The notes beneath the pieces were generated by a model. It made no database searches, had not been told where the DNA came from, and was given only the letters and a program-made list of their open reading frames with translations. The translations under genes were made by a program, and so were the position numbers. From Stratiolaelaps scimitus (Eukaryota; Arthropoda; Arachnida; Mesostigmata; Laelapidae), in the NCBI GenBank assembly GCA_019614645.1, contig JABWDB010000017.1, positions 434,001-498,000 of the forward strand: a DNA stretch of 64,000 nt, in the 5' to 3' direction. Shown piece after piece: positions 1 through 13,717 of the stretch; the first letter of the stretch is position 1; each line of letters begins with the position of its first letter.

Positions 1-314
1 AGGCCGCTTCTTGAAATACAGGCCAAATATAGGGAGGGCCCCAGCGGGTCCTGCTGGATGGCGCTGCCAGCCTGGCAGGACTTACGGGCCGACGATCGAT
101 TCGGAGATCAGTGCCGTCATGGTAACTCCAGCCCAACTCTATGGCCTTCAGTGTCTGTGCCTCTGTGCCTATTTCTAGAGCGACGCTTTCTAAACACTTT
201 AGGAGGGAGAGTCGACTAGGAAAAGAGGTACGCTACCGGGCTGTCGAACCAAACGGCGAACACCAAAGCGTTCATCTCATGACGCTCGAGGCTAGGGTGT
301 GTTTGCAGAAAGTC

Positions 315-376
315 TGCAATTCGAACCCCCCGGGTCCGGGCCATGTTGATCTCGTCCCCTCATTCTATCGCCACCC
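315..376 (-). repeat. tRNA-like SINE head or tRNA pseudogene fragment
   Basis: Read on the minus strand there is an A-box-like TGGCGATAGAATG followed about 46 bases later by a B-box-like GGTTCGAATTG. That order and spacing fit an internal RNA polymerase III promoter of a tRNA-derived SINE. No cloverleaf could be closed, so this is probably a SINE or tRNA relic and not a working tRNA gene. Confidence 0.35.
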
Positions 377-1145
377 CCGCAGAGTCTCTTTGTCACAGAG
401 TAGGAGATTTGTATACACAAACACGGTCGACAGGCAGGAAGACGAGTGTCGTTGTTGTTGCTGTTGTTGACGTCGGCGTCGTCGTTGCTGTTTGTGTCAT
501 TGCGGCAACTCGAGCGTTACAGCACTGACTCTATCGTTGCCTTATTTGCCCACTTAACTTTCAGCCACGAGTGAGGGGGGGGGGGCGGCGATCCCATACC
601 TAACTTATGCTGAGGGAAATGAAGCAAAAATGGCCGGCTACGATCTGCACACATTTATCTGAGCGATGCCGGATCCCTTGAGTAGGTACAAATTCAAAAT
701 GTTGTACAACGAGTGTATATCGAAATTCCTCTCTGCGTTCTAACCTCATGTTACTGTGATCATATCAATGTGGTGTATGTCTATATGGTGTCTCAGGGAT
801 GTCATACCATGACTTACTTAGTAACCCTATAGTCAGAAAGATGAAGTGGAAATTCTGATATATGATAGGTTATTTAGCTACCGGTTAGTTAGCAGCGAAA
901 TATTATTATTTGTTACAAAATATACGCTACCTTGAGGTAACGTATATTAGTAGTATACTCGTCTGTTCAATCAGCGAACTAATCGAATCGTTAAATAACA
1001 TTAATCTTGTTTGATTGTGTATAGACGCCCTTAACGTATGCCAACTTCACCATAACTACCTAGTGACTTTCAGATAACTTCACTCTCAAAAGACGGTATT
1101 CTATTACTTGGCATCAACTAAAGAGCCCTTCTTAGAACCGAAAAC

Positions 1146-1169
1146 ATATATATATATATATATATATAT
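1146..1169. repeat. (TA)n microsatellite
   Basis: Uninterrupted alternating TA tract of about 24 bases, one of roughly twenty such tracts across the window. Confidence 0.9.
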
Positions 1170-1388
1170 TACCGAGAAAATCGTATGTTGGCCTGAAGTT
1201 CACTTCACAATTCAATAAAATTCCTAATCAAATATGCATACTATAGTGTTATCGAAACAATTTTAGTGGAGGGATAATGCCGTAAACAGTTCAGACGATA
1301 CTCGGAGCCTATCAGCTAATCTCGTTCGATAACGGTCTCGAAGAGGTCGATACCATCTTCGTATTTCTTGGCACTTCTATCAATTTCC

Positions 1389-1430
1389 CGGGCTGATTCA
1401 CTGCCAACATTTAACGTCCACTGTGCACCG
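1389..1430 (-). repeat. SINE family 1, 3' tail fragment
   Basis: The plus strand carries the reverse complement of the family 1 tail (core GGACGTTAAATGTTGGC, then CAGCCCGG). The same core is seen at 13244-13306, 25805-25850, 29926-29965 and 57008-57046. Only the tail is recognisable here; the tRNA-like head is missing. Confidence 0.5.
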
Positions 1431-2624
1431 TCTTGGTATCTCTGTTATGCGGTTTCTATGATAACACATCCTTTATGTGATAGTTAAATTAACGAAAATA
1501 CTTGACACTCTATGTCATTCATGTTTTGGTGACACAAAAAAAAAGATAATAAATTCGAATATACTTTCAAGCAGCTAGCAGGTAATCCAAACAACAACAT
1601 GAGCTCTAGGCGCCATCCGTTGCTTAGTCATCACCTGAACTACCTTTTCTTTTTCTTTTTATGGGGTGCTTCGGGAACGCGTAATGCACATGCGTGACAC
1701 AACAGCCTCTTGCCACCTGAACTACCTGCACTCGCGTAACTCGTCGAACTCCGTCGTACTCCCATTGACCCGCTTGTGAGCGTCAGAGAGTCTGTCATCC
1801 AGAGTGTACTATTGAGTTGCTCGTAGCGTTATGCCTTGGCATCGCACGAAGACGTTGTCTTCTTTTGCACCGGTTCAGTGCTTGATTCATTTGGGGCTCA
1901 CCTTGGCAATAAATGGGCACAACAAAGAATCCTATTCGCGTCTCTGCCATTCTAACGAGATGGGTTAGTCCATTCACAGTGACAAAATCGGCAAGAAGAG
2001 GTGGGGGATACATTTGTAAAAGGTGACTTATACCTGAGCTCTGCTTAGCCAGTTATCATACTACCGCGCATCTGTTCGTTCCTTCTTCTATTTGCGAAAA
2101 AAAAAGCGGTCATTACTGGCCATGATCTACTAAATGCGGCACACTGCTGAACGGAGCTCGTCTCTGCGGGATCTATGTTGCCGTAAGGCCCAACGATGGC
2201 CGTGAACTCAGGTAGTCAGTAGTCGTGATAATGCCGACGGTGTGCTAGTATATTGTGTGGTATCAGTGTCATCCATTACGCTCCGCTGATGTCACTGTGG
2301 TAACGCCCGATCTAACGAACGAAGAATCGTAACGCGCTGACAAGAACAGCATTACACACCTCAGACCGTACGTAGAGCACTGATGAATTAGCCTGCCGAA
2401 ACAAGACGTGAGCGTTTTCATCATGACATATATGCATAAATGGCAATCTGTACGCGTTTGAGGGAACGTCCCGTCCCGACTAACTGAGAACAGGCAAGAG
2501 CTGAGGCCTGTCAGATAGGGCAGGAACAGCTGAGGGTCAGCTCGAAAACTGTGAGTTTGAAGGGCCGACAACGGGAGTGGGTCATTGATTAGGATCACCT
2601 CTTAGAGTATCATATTTATTGTAT

Positions 2625-2643
2625 TGTTGTTGTTGTTGTTGTT
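2625..2643. repeat. (TTG)n microsatellite
   Basis: About six tandem TTG units, followed some 35 bases later by an AATAAAG hexamer. The combination could be the tail of an old retroposed element, but nothing upstream supports a body. Confidence 0.7.
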
Positions 2644-5600
2644 AAGGTAAGTTGTGCCATTGTTTGTTGTGACAAATAAAGTGCATTGTATTGTATACAG
2701 TAGTGCAATTACAACTATAACTCGAGAATGCCATAAGGGCAAATCGCTCATATCCGCGTGAGGCCAACAAAGCTGTGAAGGTGTCCACTGAAGACAACTA
2801 AGTTCTTACTTAGGAGTGAGTCCGGAGGCATGAGCCGTTGTATAATACAATATTACTGATATTCACACGCACACGTACTCATCTATATTCAGTGGCCCAC
2901 TAATTCGGCAGATCTTTGCAAGCGCCGAATTTAACTTAAAAAATTCAACCATAATATCGTTCACCACAAAAATGAGAGCCATTTTACATTTCGCCTGTTT
3001 ATGGAATAAACGAAGTTGACCTGACAATTTGTGAAACCGACGTAAGCGTAGAGAATGACACCGAGGTTAGAGAGGTAGTGATCAATGGCCGTGAGCGCTG
3101 TAGGACGAGGGAGCAATTTTGCGCAGCCAGATAACACGATGCGTTATGATCTTTCGAATTCGTTCTGTCATTCGTTGACACTTCGTCTCGTTCTGTACGA
3201 GAGAGCGGTGTATGTTAACAGGAGCGGTACTGTCGTCATTTATGGCTGGAAGAGTCGTTTGCGGTTGCTCGTGTACGTGTGCGCGGCGGCGTAGCCTTAG
3301 CTGTGCAGCAGAGCCTTCGGATGGGATTCGGCGAACACCTCGAACTGATAGCCTGTCCCGGTCGTCATCTCGATAGGCTCATTTTTTCTACATAAACCGT
3401 AAGTGCATATATATACGAGCTAAATATTGCATTATGTTTAATTCGACGTGGCTTCTATCCATGCCGAAAGCTCTGTGGACATGATCTTCTTCGGCTATCC
3501 GAGGAGAACTACGCCTACTACTTACTTGATGTTTAGTACCTACAGTTAAATATGATAGAAAATAAACTCTTTGTCAAACCGGCCTCTAGATCAGAGTTCA
3601 AGAGAAGCAATAGTGTCGTCTTGTTCAACACCTTTCCATAGAAGTCTCGCTAGTGATGTCGCTTTCATATTCGCATATTCGTCACAAAACAGACACTGTT
3701 AACAAATACCCCAGTGAATGATTGTTGTCACGTTGTATTCGCTAATGTGTAATTCGTCATCCCAGAACCCTTCTACTATAGCTGTGAAGGGGGATTGTTA
3801 ACCATAAGACCGCGATGTCTATTTGGTACGTTGATGTAGAATAGCCGTGCTAGAAAATCATGCACAGTCTTGAAATAATTGAGAATTTGCGTTTCTTTGG
3901 ATAGAAATCCACCGTTTTACCTCTACCTCTCGCTTGATACACTGTCCGTTTTAAAATATTAAACTGGCATTCAGATAGAAGGACCTTGTACGGTATGGTC
4001 ACGTAACACGCACGCTCTCGGTTTCCGCAGCGGACAGTAATCGAAAGAAATCTGTGCTCTTGAGTTTATCGGCAGTAAGCAACTTCAGATAAGGTTACCC
4101 ATCCGATACGATCGCTCCGGGTGCAGAACACAGCACACCTCGACCTACATATTGGTTCTCAATCCCACTTCTTTCATACCCACTGTATTCATTGAACTCA
4201 GCTTAACTTAGCTCGGATTAACTGACGTAGTGCAATAGAAGTAAATCACAAAGGAGAGATGCGCCAGGTTCACGAGACCAAGTAATAAGTCGCGGGTATT
4301 CAATATGGAGGCACAAGTTTTACAAATGTTTATATTATATGGCAGCAACCGGGGCGGTGTATTAGCAATTACATTCGCGTTCGTTTCTAGCAATAGAATC
4401 TAATGAAAACAAAACAGTTCCGATAAAGTTCCGGGCAAATATAGAAATGTTGTAGAGAATACTAACCTACACGAATATAGTGTACTCACGGATGAGAGCG
4501 GTTAGTGTGGCGGGGTTGAAATTCAATCACGCTACACACGGTGGCGGCGTGATCCAATTCTAAAGCAATTCGTCATTGAAGCGATTTCAATCGGAATTGA
4601 TTTTTAGGCAGTTCGCCCTAGCGGTGTTTTGCGATGGCCGAAAGCCCCCGGCTGGCGATGTGATGTAGAAATGCACACATCGATAGCTGTCCCATTCGTT
4701 ATGCGCAGCGAGCGGGCAACTGAAGCAGTGGGCGGTGTTTTGAAGGTCACTGGATTCTAGCAGTATATTTCCAGTAGGTACTGTGCTATGAAGGTATCTG
4801 CTCTATGTAACTTCTTCCTCCGAAGGTGCCGCCTTCGCCAGGACTCACGGCGGTGTGTGGGCAGGTCGAAATAAATTCGCAGCCGATTTCACCCGCCTTG
4901 GCAGTTGTAATTGCGCTGACTGCTAAAGCAAAACGCGAGTTTTTGCGGTGGCGTAGAACTATAATATGTTATAGTATTTACTATAGGACAAACAGGTCCT
5001 TTGCTTTGAGTGGTCTCAGCCTAACTCATGTGAGCTGGACAACATTTAAAATATAATTGTCAGTAACTACCCTATACGACAGAATGATCAGCCAATGTCA
5101 TTCTCTGAATTTGGCCTGGCTTGTTAACTATGGTGTCCTCGTGTTTGGTCGACAGATCGGAAGTCGGCAGCTCTTGCAGTCCTGTCTATGAATGCACTTT
5201 GGCCATGTCCAGGTATTTTCATTATTCATGTTGTGGTATTGCTCAAGTATTCGACACTGACAAGTTGTGCTACGGGCCTAGCCTATCTTTTCAGTATTCT
5301 CTTCAGAGCTATGCACAAAGTGAATTATGGCCGGTCATAGGCTTCGAACAATGATTGTATACTCTGGAGGAGTGTGTGTGCACACACAGGACGCCATTGT
5401 TGGCAAGGTTCTCATAGGGGCCGGGTCGTTATACGTTCGCGGCTGAGTTGGACACTCGTCGGCTCTAAAATATCGCTCCAACAGAGTTCGTCCGACCTCG
5501 TGTGTACTGGATCGCTTCAATGGATACTTCACCAGACCTCACTGCCACTTCAAAGAAGTCTGTCGACCTCGAGCAAGCTTAGGCTCGCACTAGGAGGTCA

Positions 5601-5789
5601 AAGGCTTTACGCACTAATATAGCTCATACATTATACCATCATTGCCGAGATTCGCGCTGGGCGCCAGAAAGTGAACATCCACCTTCGAAATGTCTTTATA
5701 AAAAGCCCTGCTGTAAATACTGGTGCAAATATATATTGTGTTTTACCTTGTAGTAGCTTTCAAATGCACCAGGTAATTATTTTTGTAAC

Positions 5790-5822
5790 AACTTAAGCAT
5801 TGTGCAGCTGCAGGTCAATCAA
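5790..5822 (+). repeat. Dispersed repeat with CTTAAGCATTG core
   Basis: The core ACTTAAGCATTG followed by GCAGCTG is shared with copies at 16704-16745, 45431-45496 and more loosely 50481-50512. This is probably the 3' part of a SINE-like family that ends in AATAAAC and CTTTACC repeats. This copy is diverged. Confidence 0.35.
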
Positions 5823-8800
5823 TGAACTTTAATTTCAACGAATGAATGAGTGAATTAATTTGACATATACTTAAACTTCAGCATACAACATATCAGTCCT
5901 ACAGCCAGTGAACACTGCGGAGGCAGTTGTTTGTGTTGGAATATAGTGCGCCCACCACATGTCCCTATATAGATATATATATATAGATATGTATATATAT
6001 CCCTGTACAACTTCAACGAGCTCTATCTTTCCATTACTCTTGTCCACCTCTGTTCACTTGTTTCTAGCAGTGCTTGTAATTGCTTTGGTATAGCTGCGCG
6101 CCCAGATTGTTCTCGACCTATCTTACCACAATATTTCCCCTTACGAAACTGCAGGCGACGATTCCACGGACCTTTTATCCTTCTCGTATCTTTATAGCAT
6201 ACAGCACATTCGCTGCTACACTGTCGACTCCCTCCTTTAATAGTAAACTCAATCTAGCATCATAAGATGTCTTCGCTTGCTCGCGCCCGAAGACTTGCTT
6301 TTATGAGGTTAAGGGCTAAATGCCTGACCGCCGACTAAGCCTCACATCTGAAGTGTTTGCTTGGTACTGTGGGGCCTACACCCACTAAAACCCCGGGCCC
6401 CCGCTAACTAGGGCCGCCGTCATGGCACAGGAGAGGCCAAATGATCCTCCCCACAAAGTGTGTGGGCACGTAAGACGACGTGGGTTAGCATGGCGGCCAA
6501 CTGACCTTCATGTTACATCGAGACTATTTATGGTGTGTGCGTCATTTATTACCACTGCAAAGTACATGTCACTGTAAGCAAACCGAAAACTATTTTCAGA
6601 GCTCGCTAATTACAGAAAATCGATTGCAGCTACACAGAATATCTTTTCATACCTGCTGTTCGCCTCTGCTTGCTATGTGTATGCTGTTCTCTTACTAGCA
6701 TTATTTTAGAAATGTAGCAACCTCAACTCGTATAGATTTGTACTGATAGATTCTGGCTTTTACACCCGACTGTTGTGGCTTCGCTCCGCTTTTTACAATG
6801 ACTGCTAGGTCGTCAGCAGACAACGACAACAGCAACAGACATTACCTTATTTAATTTCTTCCTCATTCTCGCTAAGTTCCACACGGAAGCCGATAGTAGT
6901 CTAGAAATGTTTTCTCAAAGTTATGACTTTGATGCGCATGAGGATTATATTGTAGTTTTTACAAATCTAACCTCGCACCCCGTGCAATCTACTATCTATC
7001 CGACTGCGCATTTCCACTTACCTTCACATGGGTTCAGATCACGTGCGAATGCGCAATCGGTCTGAATACCTCCCAAGGGACGAACTGCAGCGATTCGAAG
7101 GGGAAGTCGCATCTTCCCTCAGAGCCTGACTTCAAAAAGCTGTTCTTAGATGACGCAAGCGCAAACGATTATCCAGGCTAGCCAACTCAAACGCAATATG
7201 AGACACAGAAATGACAAATGTACGCCCCTATTTATTTGAACACACTTGTGTAAAATGATACAAAGGCAACGACTTGACGAATCAAAAGCCCTGTGTGTGA
7301 AGGCGACACACATCTATCGGCATTTTCAGTTACTAGTTTCGGAAGGTGCACTGCCCTCAACCAGTGGCACGTCTCAACTACGACCTCTGCTGGTAGTAGT
7401 TCTTATTTGATGAGGAGAAAGCGGACTTGATTAAGAAAATGCCATTTTTTTTCGGTAAAAAATAAATAAATAAAAGCTTTCATAGCATAACCAGATTGCT
7501 CAGGCATAACGTTACAGATATTCAGCCTTATATCTATATTTACGTAATTAAACATCTTAAGCTGCCCTTAGTGACTCGTTAAGCGCCGCGAATTTAAGAG
7601 AAAGCATCTCCATTCGCAGTTTCGTTTGTTCGATTGCTGTCGGAGCTGTTCCAGAATAGACACAGAATAGTTCCTGTCTGCCTCTTTCACCTGCCAACAT
7701 GTGAACTATATACATGGAAGAGCTTTAAAGTAGGGCCGTCCTGCATTCATTATGAATTTGCTGCTTTCTGTATATTGCAGCAAGTCTAATAATATCCTAT
7801 TTGTATAACGGTGCCCGGACATGTGACGCCGGTCGCTGGCCACGATTGAACTCGCTTGTTGTTTAGGCTACCTATTAACATAAGCCTAAAAATAGAGGTT
7901 CCATTTCAGTGTCCCATGCTTTTTAGTATAACATCATATTCTGAGACTCTGATAACTCTGCAAACTACCACCCCCACGGACGAGATGTGCTGTAAATTTA
8001 CTAAGACATCCCTAGACATCCGCTTCATCGTTCGACCTATCCAGATCGCAGGTATTCTTCCAGACATCAGTATCATGTCCACATTGTTTCTTTGCTAGCA
8101 CCGTATGTTGATTCTGCTGCGCATCTAAATTGCTCAACGCAGTTAATTTGTACTACACTGTCCCTGCAGAGACCTCCCGGACAGACCCTGCCGCAGCAGT
8201 TTTGTTCGCCTGTTGACAGCAACCTTCATTCGGCGGACGCCGTCTCTCGTTCAACACCTTGAGACGAAAGTGTCCGCTTGCCCGACTGCCTGGTTAATGA
8301 GTGCTTGTGCGCAGCACGTAATGGCCAGGAGGCCAGGGACACTGTTGAGGAGGGGTGGGACCGGAAAAGGCCGCCCGTGGCTTGCCCAGAAGAAATGAAT
8401 TGCACCAGCCAAGTTTCACACGAAACAGCTAAACACAAAAGCACAGTCTCTCAAGGGAGCCACATTAGGTGGGACCACATTGTTGCTTGGCGTCTAACGC
8501 CGAGCGATTTGTTAGCTAACTCTTCTATTTGTTCTGCCGCCCACGTCGTTCGTTTGCCACCGGGATTGTGCTATCAATGACAACCAGAGAGCTTATGCGC
8601 AATTCTAAGGGGGGTGGGGGAACTTTTATTTTACAAAAGGATCATCATATGGGCGACGATGACAGGCGAGACTTATCGCAGCGTTGTCTAGGCACGTTCA
8701 TCTATCGTTGAGACGGTATCGCTAATAATTTGAAAAGATACTTGACAGCGAGCCGGGTTCAGGCTGTAAGAAAAAAGGCTGGAAAGCGAAAAAGTACAGA

Positions 8801-8875
8801 GCTGGTACTTTAATGAGATTATTCCGAGCAAGTTCAGTTTCACACGTAGCTGAATCGAGCTCTCATGCATAACCT

Positions 8876-8943
8876 TATATATATATATACACACACACAC
8901 ACTTAAATATAAACTAACACAAAAGCAAGAATAAAAACGAATG

Positions 8944-8981
<38 letters not shown>
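8876..8981. repeat. Compound (TA)n/(CA)n microsatellites
   Basis: Two compound tracts about 40 bases apart: TA then CA at 8876-8902, and CA then TA at 8943-8981. Read outward they are in mirrored order, TA-CA then CA-TA. Confidence 0.85.
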
Positions 8982-11900
8982 CCTTTTTCAGCGTTATATA
9001 AAGCCGATATCTTCTCTGCGCTCTATTATAGTTAGAAACTATAGCACAAAGTCTGATCATGAATCGTTTCTTAATTAAATAAATATTAATTAACTGTTAT
9101 GGACGATTTAAAAAAACTTCGTCTCACTTATACAAAATATCACACACACACACAGACATCCAGGTAAACGTTGAGCAGTATCACGCTTTGTCGTCTTGCT
9201 GTCCTCGACGGGGAGACCGATTAACTGGCTGGCGACGAAACGATCATTTTCGATTACTCGGCCCCTTTCAACGATTCTATTTTTGTATGTCCACAGCATC
9301 GGCCGTCTGGACCTGCGAAAGATGTAGTTGAGGAAAAAAATTGCTAAGAAAAGTTTCAATGACCCTCCAGGGCCCCATCGGGGACGACTTTGAATTTCGA
9401 AATCCAAATAATGCCATTTATCCCCCAACTGTTTGTTGAGAGAGCCGTGGAGGTGTGTAGTGTTCACGGTTTTTCGCGATACCGCCGCGCATCGACTTTC
9501 GCGCAAGTTGCGATAGCGAGCACCACCGGAGCGAAACATGGTGAGCCAGCGAGCGTGGACGAAAGCCGAGATGGGCGCTTTATTTTTTTTTTTTTTGTCT
9601 AAAAATAACCTTAGTACATTTGTGTGTTCTTTGGGAGTAAACATGGGGAGTAATGACCAGCGACAACAGAGGGGACAGGGTGGAACACTGTCGACATACG
9701 AAGGGTAGGTTCTCGCATTGAGGCGCGGACGCTCAGCACTTCGGGTAGTCGTCTCTATCGATACACGTTCCACCATGTAGCTGACTACTTCGCCGCGAGA
9801 AAAACAAGCTTTTCTCAGAAGATGTTGGGCTCGCGTGTTGGGCATCAGTCGAGCAAAAATCGAAAACATTTCGTCCGAACAGCCTTCTAACCCAGGCTAG
9901 GCCACGAGTGGGAAATACACCACAGCGCTCAGCTTATCCGGAAAGGCCGCCTAGGGATTGGCTTTCCGCTGTAGATTGGCAAATGCCTTGCGTACTACTT
10001 GCTATTACGGTACTCGTGCTTACGTTCGGAACACTGACCTGCATTTGGCTAACATTAAGCCACAACCGCTTAACTTGATGGTCTTTTGCTGTCATCGGCC
10101 GCGCCGCTTATAATTTTAATTTTTTCCGGCCCGTATTAGCCACGAGCTGCATACATGGTCACATGGTATGCAATCAAAGCTAATCAAGTGTTTCAAACAT
10201 TGGCTGGATTTTAACACAAAATTTGTTTCTGAAGAACTGCGCTCAGCAAAAAAATTCCAGAGTAATGTCGGCGTATGAGCTGATGAATCCGGACGTTTAT
10301 GCAATAGGATCGGCAGGTGTATTGGGGTATTTTGCGAAGTTTACTTAGCCCGTTACGGCGGTAAGTTGTTAACGCGAGTTGATAATTTATGCTACCCAGC
10401 TTTTCAAAATAAGTATTGGATTTTATTCGCCACACGGTGCCGTGAAACCATTTGCCGGGCTTGAGTTTATGCAAACACAGTATATATATATATTGTATAT
10501 GCGCCATACATGTACAGTGTGGGCGTATGGATGAACATTTTTGTCGAGATGATTCCTAACATCTAATCACGGAAATATACAATTGGAAAATCAATGAGAT
10601 CGAACCATTTACCAGACTGAAAAAACCTAATGTGGGAAATGTGAATGAGGTGGGAAACGAGGACTCGCATGGGCTTGATTTGCCTGGTCAGCCACATCGA
10701 TACACCTTGTTACTAAATGTAAACATAAACGTATTTGCTCTTGTGAATACAACCGTTACAAGGGGAGATTTTCTTTTGCATCTACCCTTCACTTCATTGT
10801 CTTTATTCAAGTTTACACACCGTACCATTCCTGTGAGAACTGTGTATTTAAAGAAAAATAGATAGACGCGGCTGAGCGATACGGGCATGCTGTTGGTATT
10901 GGAACAGGTGGCTCAGCTCGATAGCTAGACGAACTGAAGAAGGCCAGCTGAGATCCTTAAGGGCAGGATAAAGCGTGATTTTACCTCGTACCAGACTGAA
11001 CCACTAACTCTCCCTACTGGCTCAGATTGCTAATCTCAACACCTGCTGGTTTCCACGTTCCACTTTACCATTTTATTGAGCTTCCCCACTCCACCAATTC
11101 CGCCTGTCCCGAGAGAGTGTACAGGTAGTGCCATGTTGTCGTTGAGATGCTAATCGTGGAATAAGTCGCCGGAGCTGGACGTCGGCGTTCAGATACCACT
11201 CTAACAAAACAATCTTCTAGGACAACTAAAACAACTTAAAGAGTTCTGTCCTGAAGACAAGATGGTCCCCCATCTAGTGGAAATTTATCGTTCTTCTCTA
11301 GATATCGATTCTACTTGGTGTGTCTCCTCGACATGATTGCAGGTTGTCGTTAGACAGAACTGTTCAGAAGTGCCACGTATCAATTAGATAATCTGATTTC
11401 ACTTGTTATATACTTGGGCCGTAGTGCCATTAGGCAAGACAGGCAGACGATCCATCTAATGAACGCGACCACTCCGCCCAGTATCACTAAATTCTTAGAC
11501 GTGAACGTGTGCGCCTGTCCTGTCGTGCTTATTATATATGTGAAAGCAGTCTAACCAGCAGTTAGTTTCAACAAATTCGTAAAGTGACTATCCACACGCT
11601 TTCCGTGACGCTTTCGAGCGCTGGCTCAAGTAGGGGTGAGAATTCCCTGTACTGCTTCGAACTTAGCGTAAGGCGACCGCAATAAAAAGAAAAAAAACAA
11701 CTCTGTACAACCGTTGCAGGTGCTCCGCTGTAGAGTTTCAATTCTATCAATATTCCAGGAAAATTCATTCGAATAGAACACATATAAGAAATGGTTTAGA
11801 GTGTGCTGTTATCTTTACGTCTTAATGGTGGAAAATGATTGTTTCTCGCCATAGGAGTGGCCTCGACGGCGTTCACAGTCAGCATCTTAGATCCTATTCC

Positions 11901-12343
11901 TTTGTTACAATAGTAGCTATATTTTTCGCATCGGAAGTGCACTCTGGCATATGCGAAACTAGCAACTGTTAACAACTGCGTCGATCGGAAACTTGCAAAT
12001 GACATCTATTAGATTGCGAGCAATATCAACGGGCAACGGTAACGCTGCCGGCGCAATTGCCTATTAGGCCGCATGACCCAGATGACGTCTAAGGGTCCTT
12101 CTCTATGTCTGCTTGTGTGGTATGCTGGCAAACGCGTATCGTTCGGCAGTGGCAAAGCGATGAATGATTGACGTACAGAGATATTAGGACATCTTTCAGT
12201 TCTACCAGGATAACATACGCACCTATTATACTAGGCATCGACGGATACTTAGAGACGTTTTTAAGAATCCGCCGATGAGAGCCTTTGCGATTCGTTTAAA
12301 GGTATATAAATAAAGGATACTCTAAACATTTAGATCGAGTTCC

Positions 12344-12405
12344 ACAGTTGTACGCCACGGAAGTATCAGCAGGGACAGTTGTACGTCAACATAGTATCAG
12401 CAGGG
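12344..12405. repeat. Two 31-bp tandem direct repeats
   Basis: A unit beginning ACAGTTGTACG and ending AGTATCAGCAGGG occurs at 12344-12374 and again at 12375-12405, with a few mismatches in the middle. A third, partial unit (AATAATCAGGG) follows. No coding meaning is seen. Confidence 0.75.
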
Positions 12406-13243
12406 ACTAAATAATCAGGGACTTAATTTCATGGGTATACTCCTTATGCGTTGCCATTGTAGCACGGCTCCATCTGTGTTTGTAGGCATGTTCGGAATAT
12501 TATTGCATAAAGATTTCCAGCGAGAAACTTTGAGAAGGAGAACACGAACGAGAAACTGCTCATCATTTATTAAAATATCATGAGCACTCGTGAACGACTA
12601 TCCTCGTATACGTTTTCCGGTGTGCAATCTGACTGCGTTTAGCAAATGCCTAGAAGCAAATGTGTGCATTTGAAAGCTCGCTCATCTCCGTTTGCTTTCA
12701 AGTGATTTGCCTGGTTATTCGGATATGGTAGCCTCCCACAGCTTTCCTAGCTTGCGACTTTCTGCCCCACTGAACCTCTTCATAGTGTTTGCGGTGGCTT
12801 TTCCGTAGGAAACCGTTCGGGTAAATTTTGCATACGCCAAAAAACCTTTCAAGATCCCTTCTTTCTGTATAATTGTTCAAATTATCCTCGCTGGTTAACT
12901 TTGGCTAGCAAAAGTCGCTACGCCCTCAGAATGCTGTATGGTTACTCTCTTCTGTGGCTAGAGTAACATCAAACACAAACGTGAGCGTATTAACAATACG
13001 TTGCTAAGCGTTCTAATCGACAGCGCTTACGATCATGGTGTACTTGCCAGATTATTTATTTCAAGTAGTGCATTGATCTAACTTCGCCATACCGTTTCCT
13101 GGACAGTTTCGTTTTGGAAGTCGGCGACAACCGCTAACATTCCCGCTGAAATTGAATTAACAACACGCCTTCAAGCCTGTATTGTTTGAAGCGAAGGCGA
13201 ACTAATCCATGCATTAGTGGCTGGCTGGCTGACAGTATTTTTA

Positions 13244-13306
13244 AGACTGCCGAAAGCAGTAGCGTGGACGTTAAATGTTGGCTGTGGGTCAGCCCGGAAA
13301 ATTTGA
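13244..13306 (+). repeat. SINE family 1, 3' part
   Basis: Plus-orientation copy of the family 1 3' region. It contains GCCGAAAGCAGTAGCGTGG, then ACGTTAAATGTTGGC and GTCAGCCCGGAAAA. The same order is seen in reverse complement in the near-full copy at 29926-30097. The tRNA-like head is absent, so this is 5' truncated. Confidence 0.6.
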
Positions 13307-13585
13307 TTTATTTAGTATTTTTAAGACTGACACAAAATTCTTAATAAATATCCCCATTAGTTGTTCTCATGGTGGAAACGCGTCTTCTCTGTTAATTAGC
13401 AACGTGACGATGCAAGTTCAGGCTTGCACCGGCTCACCTAAAACATACAGCTAAAGAATACCTCGTAATAGGCCTCTATCGCAAACCCTTAGCCATGATA
13501 AACAACGAATGGCTGACATGCGTGGAGAAGTTGAAGATATTTGCACAAAGTTTAAGCAAACATTCATGCAATGCACTTTGTTGGA

Positions 13586-13677
13586 CTATATATATATATA
13601 TATACTTCTCTACCTTTACATGCATACATTTAAGAATTCCTAATTATGGTATGTTTGAATAAATTAACTACTATATA

Positions 13678-13716
<39 letters not shown>
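13586..13716. repeat. Two (TA)n microsatellites
   Basis: TA tracts at 13586-13604 and at about 13672-13716, the latter interrupted once by TT. They are separated by about 65 bases of AT-rich sequence. Confidence 0.85.

Positions 13717-13717
<1 letters not shown>

Noticed and set aside
9108..9869. 253-codon open frame on the minus strand
   Set aside because: Contains a lysine run translated from a T homopolymer and a CA-repeat-derived segment. It has no domain and no consistent residue pattern, so it is probably a chance opening.
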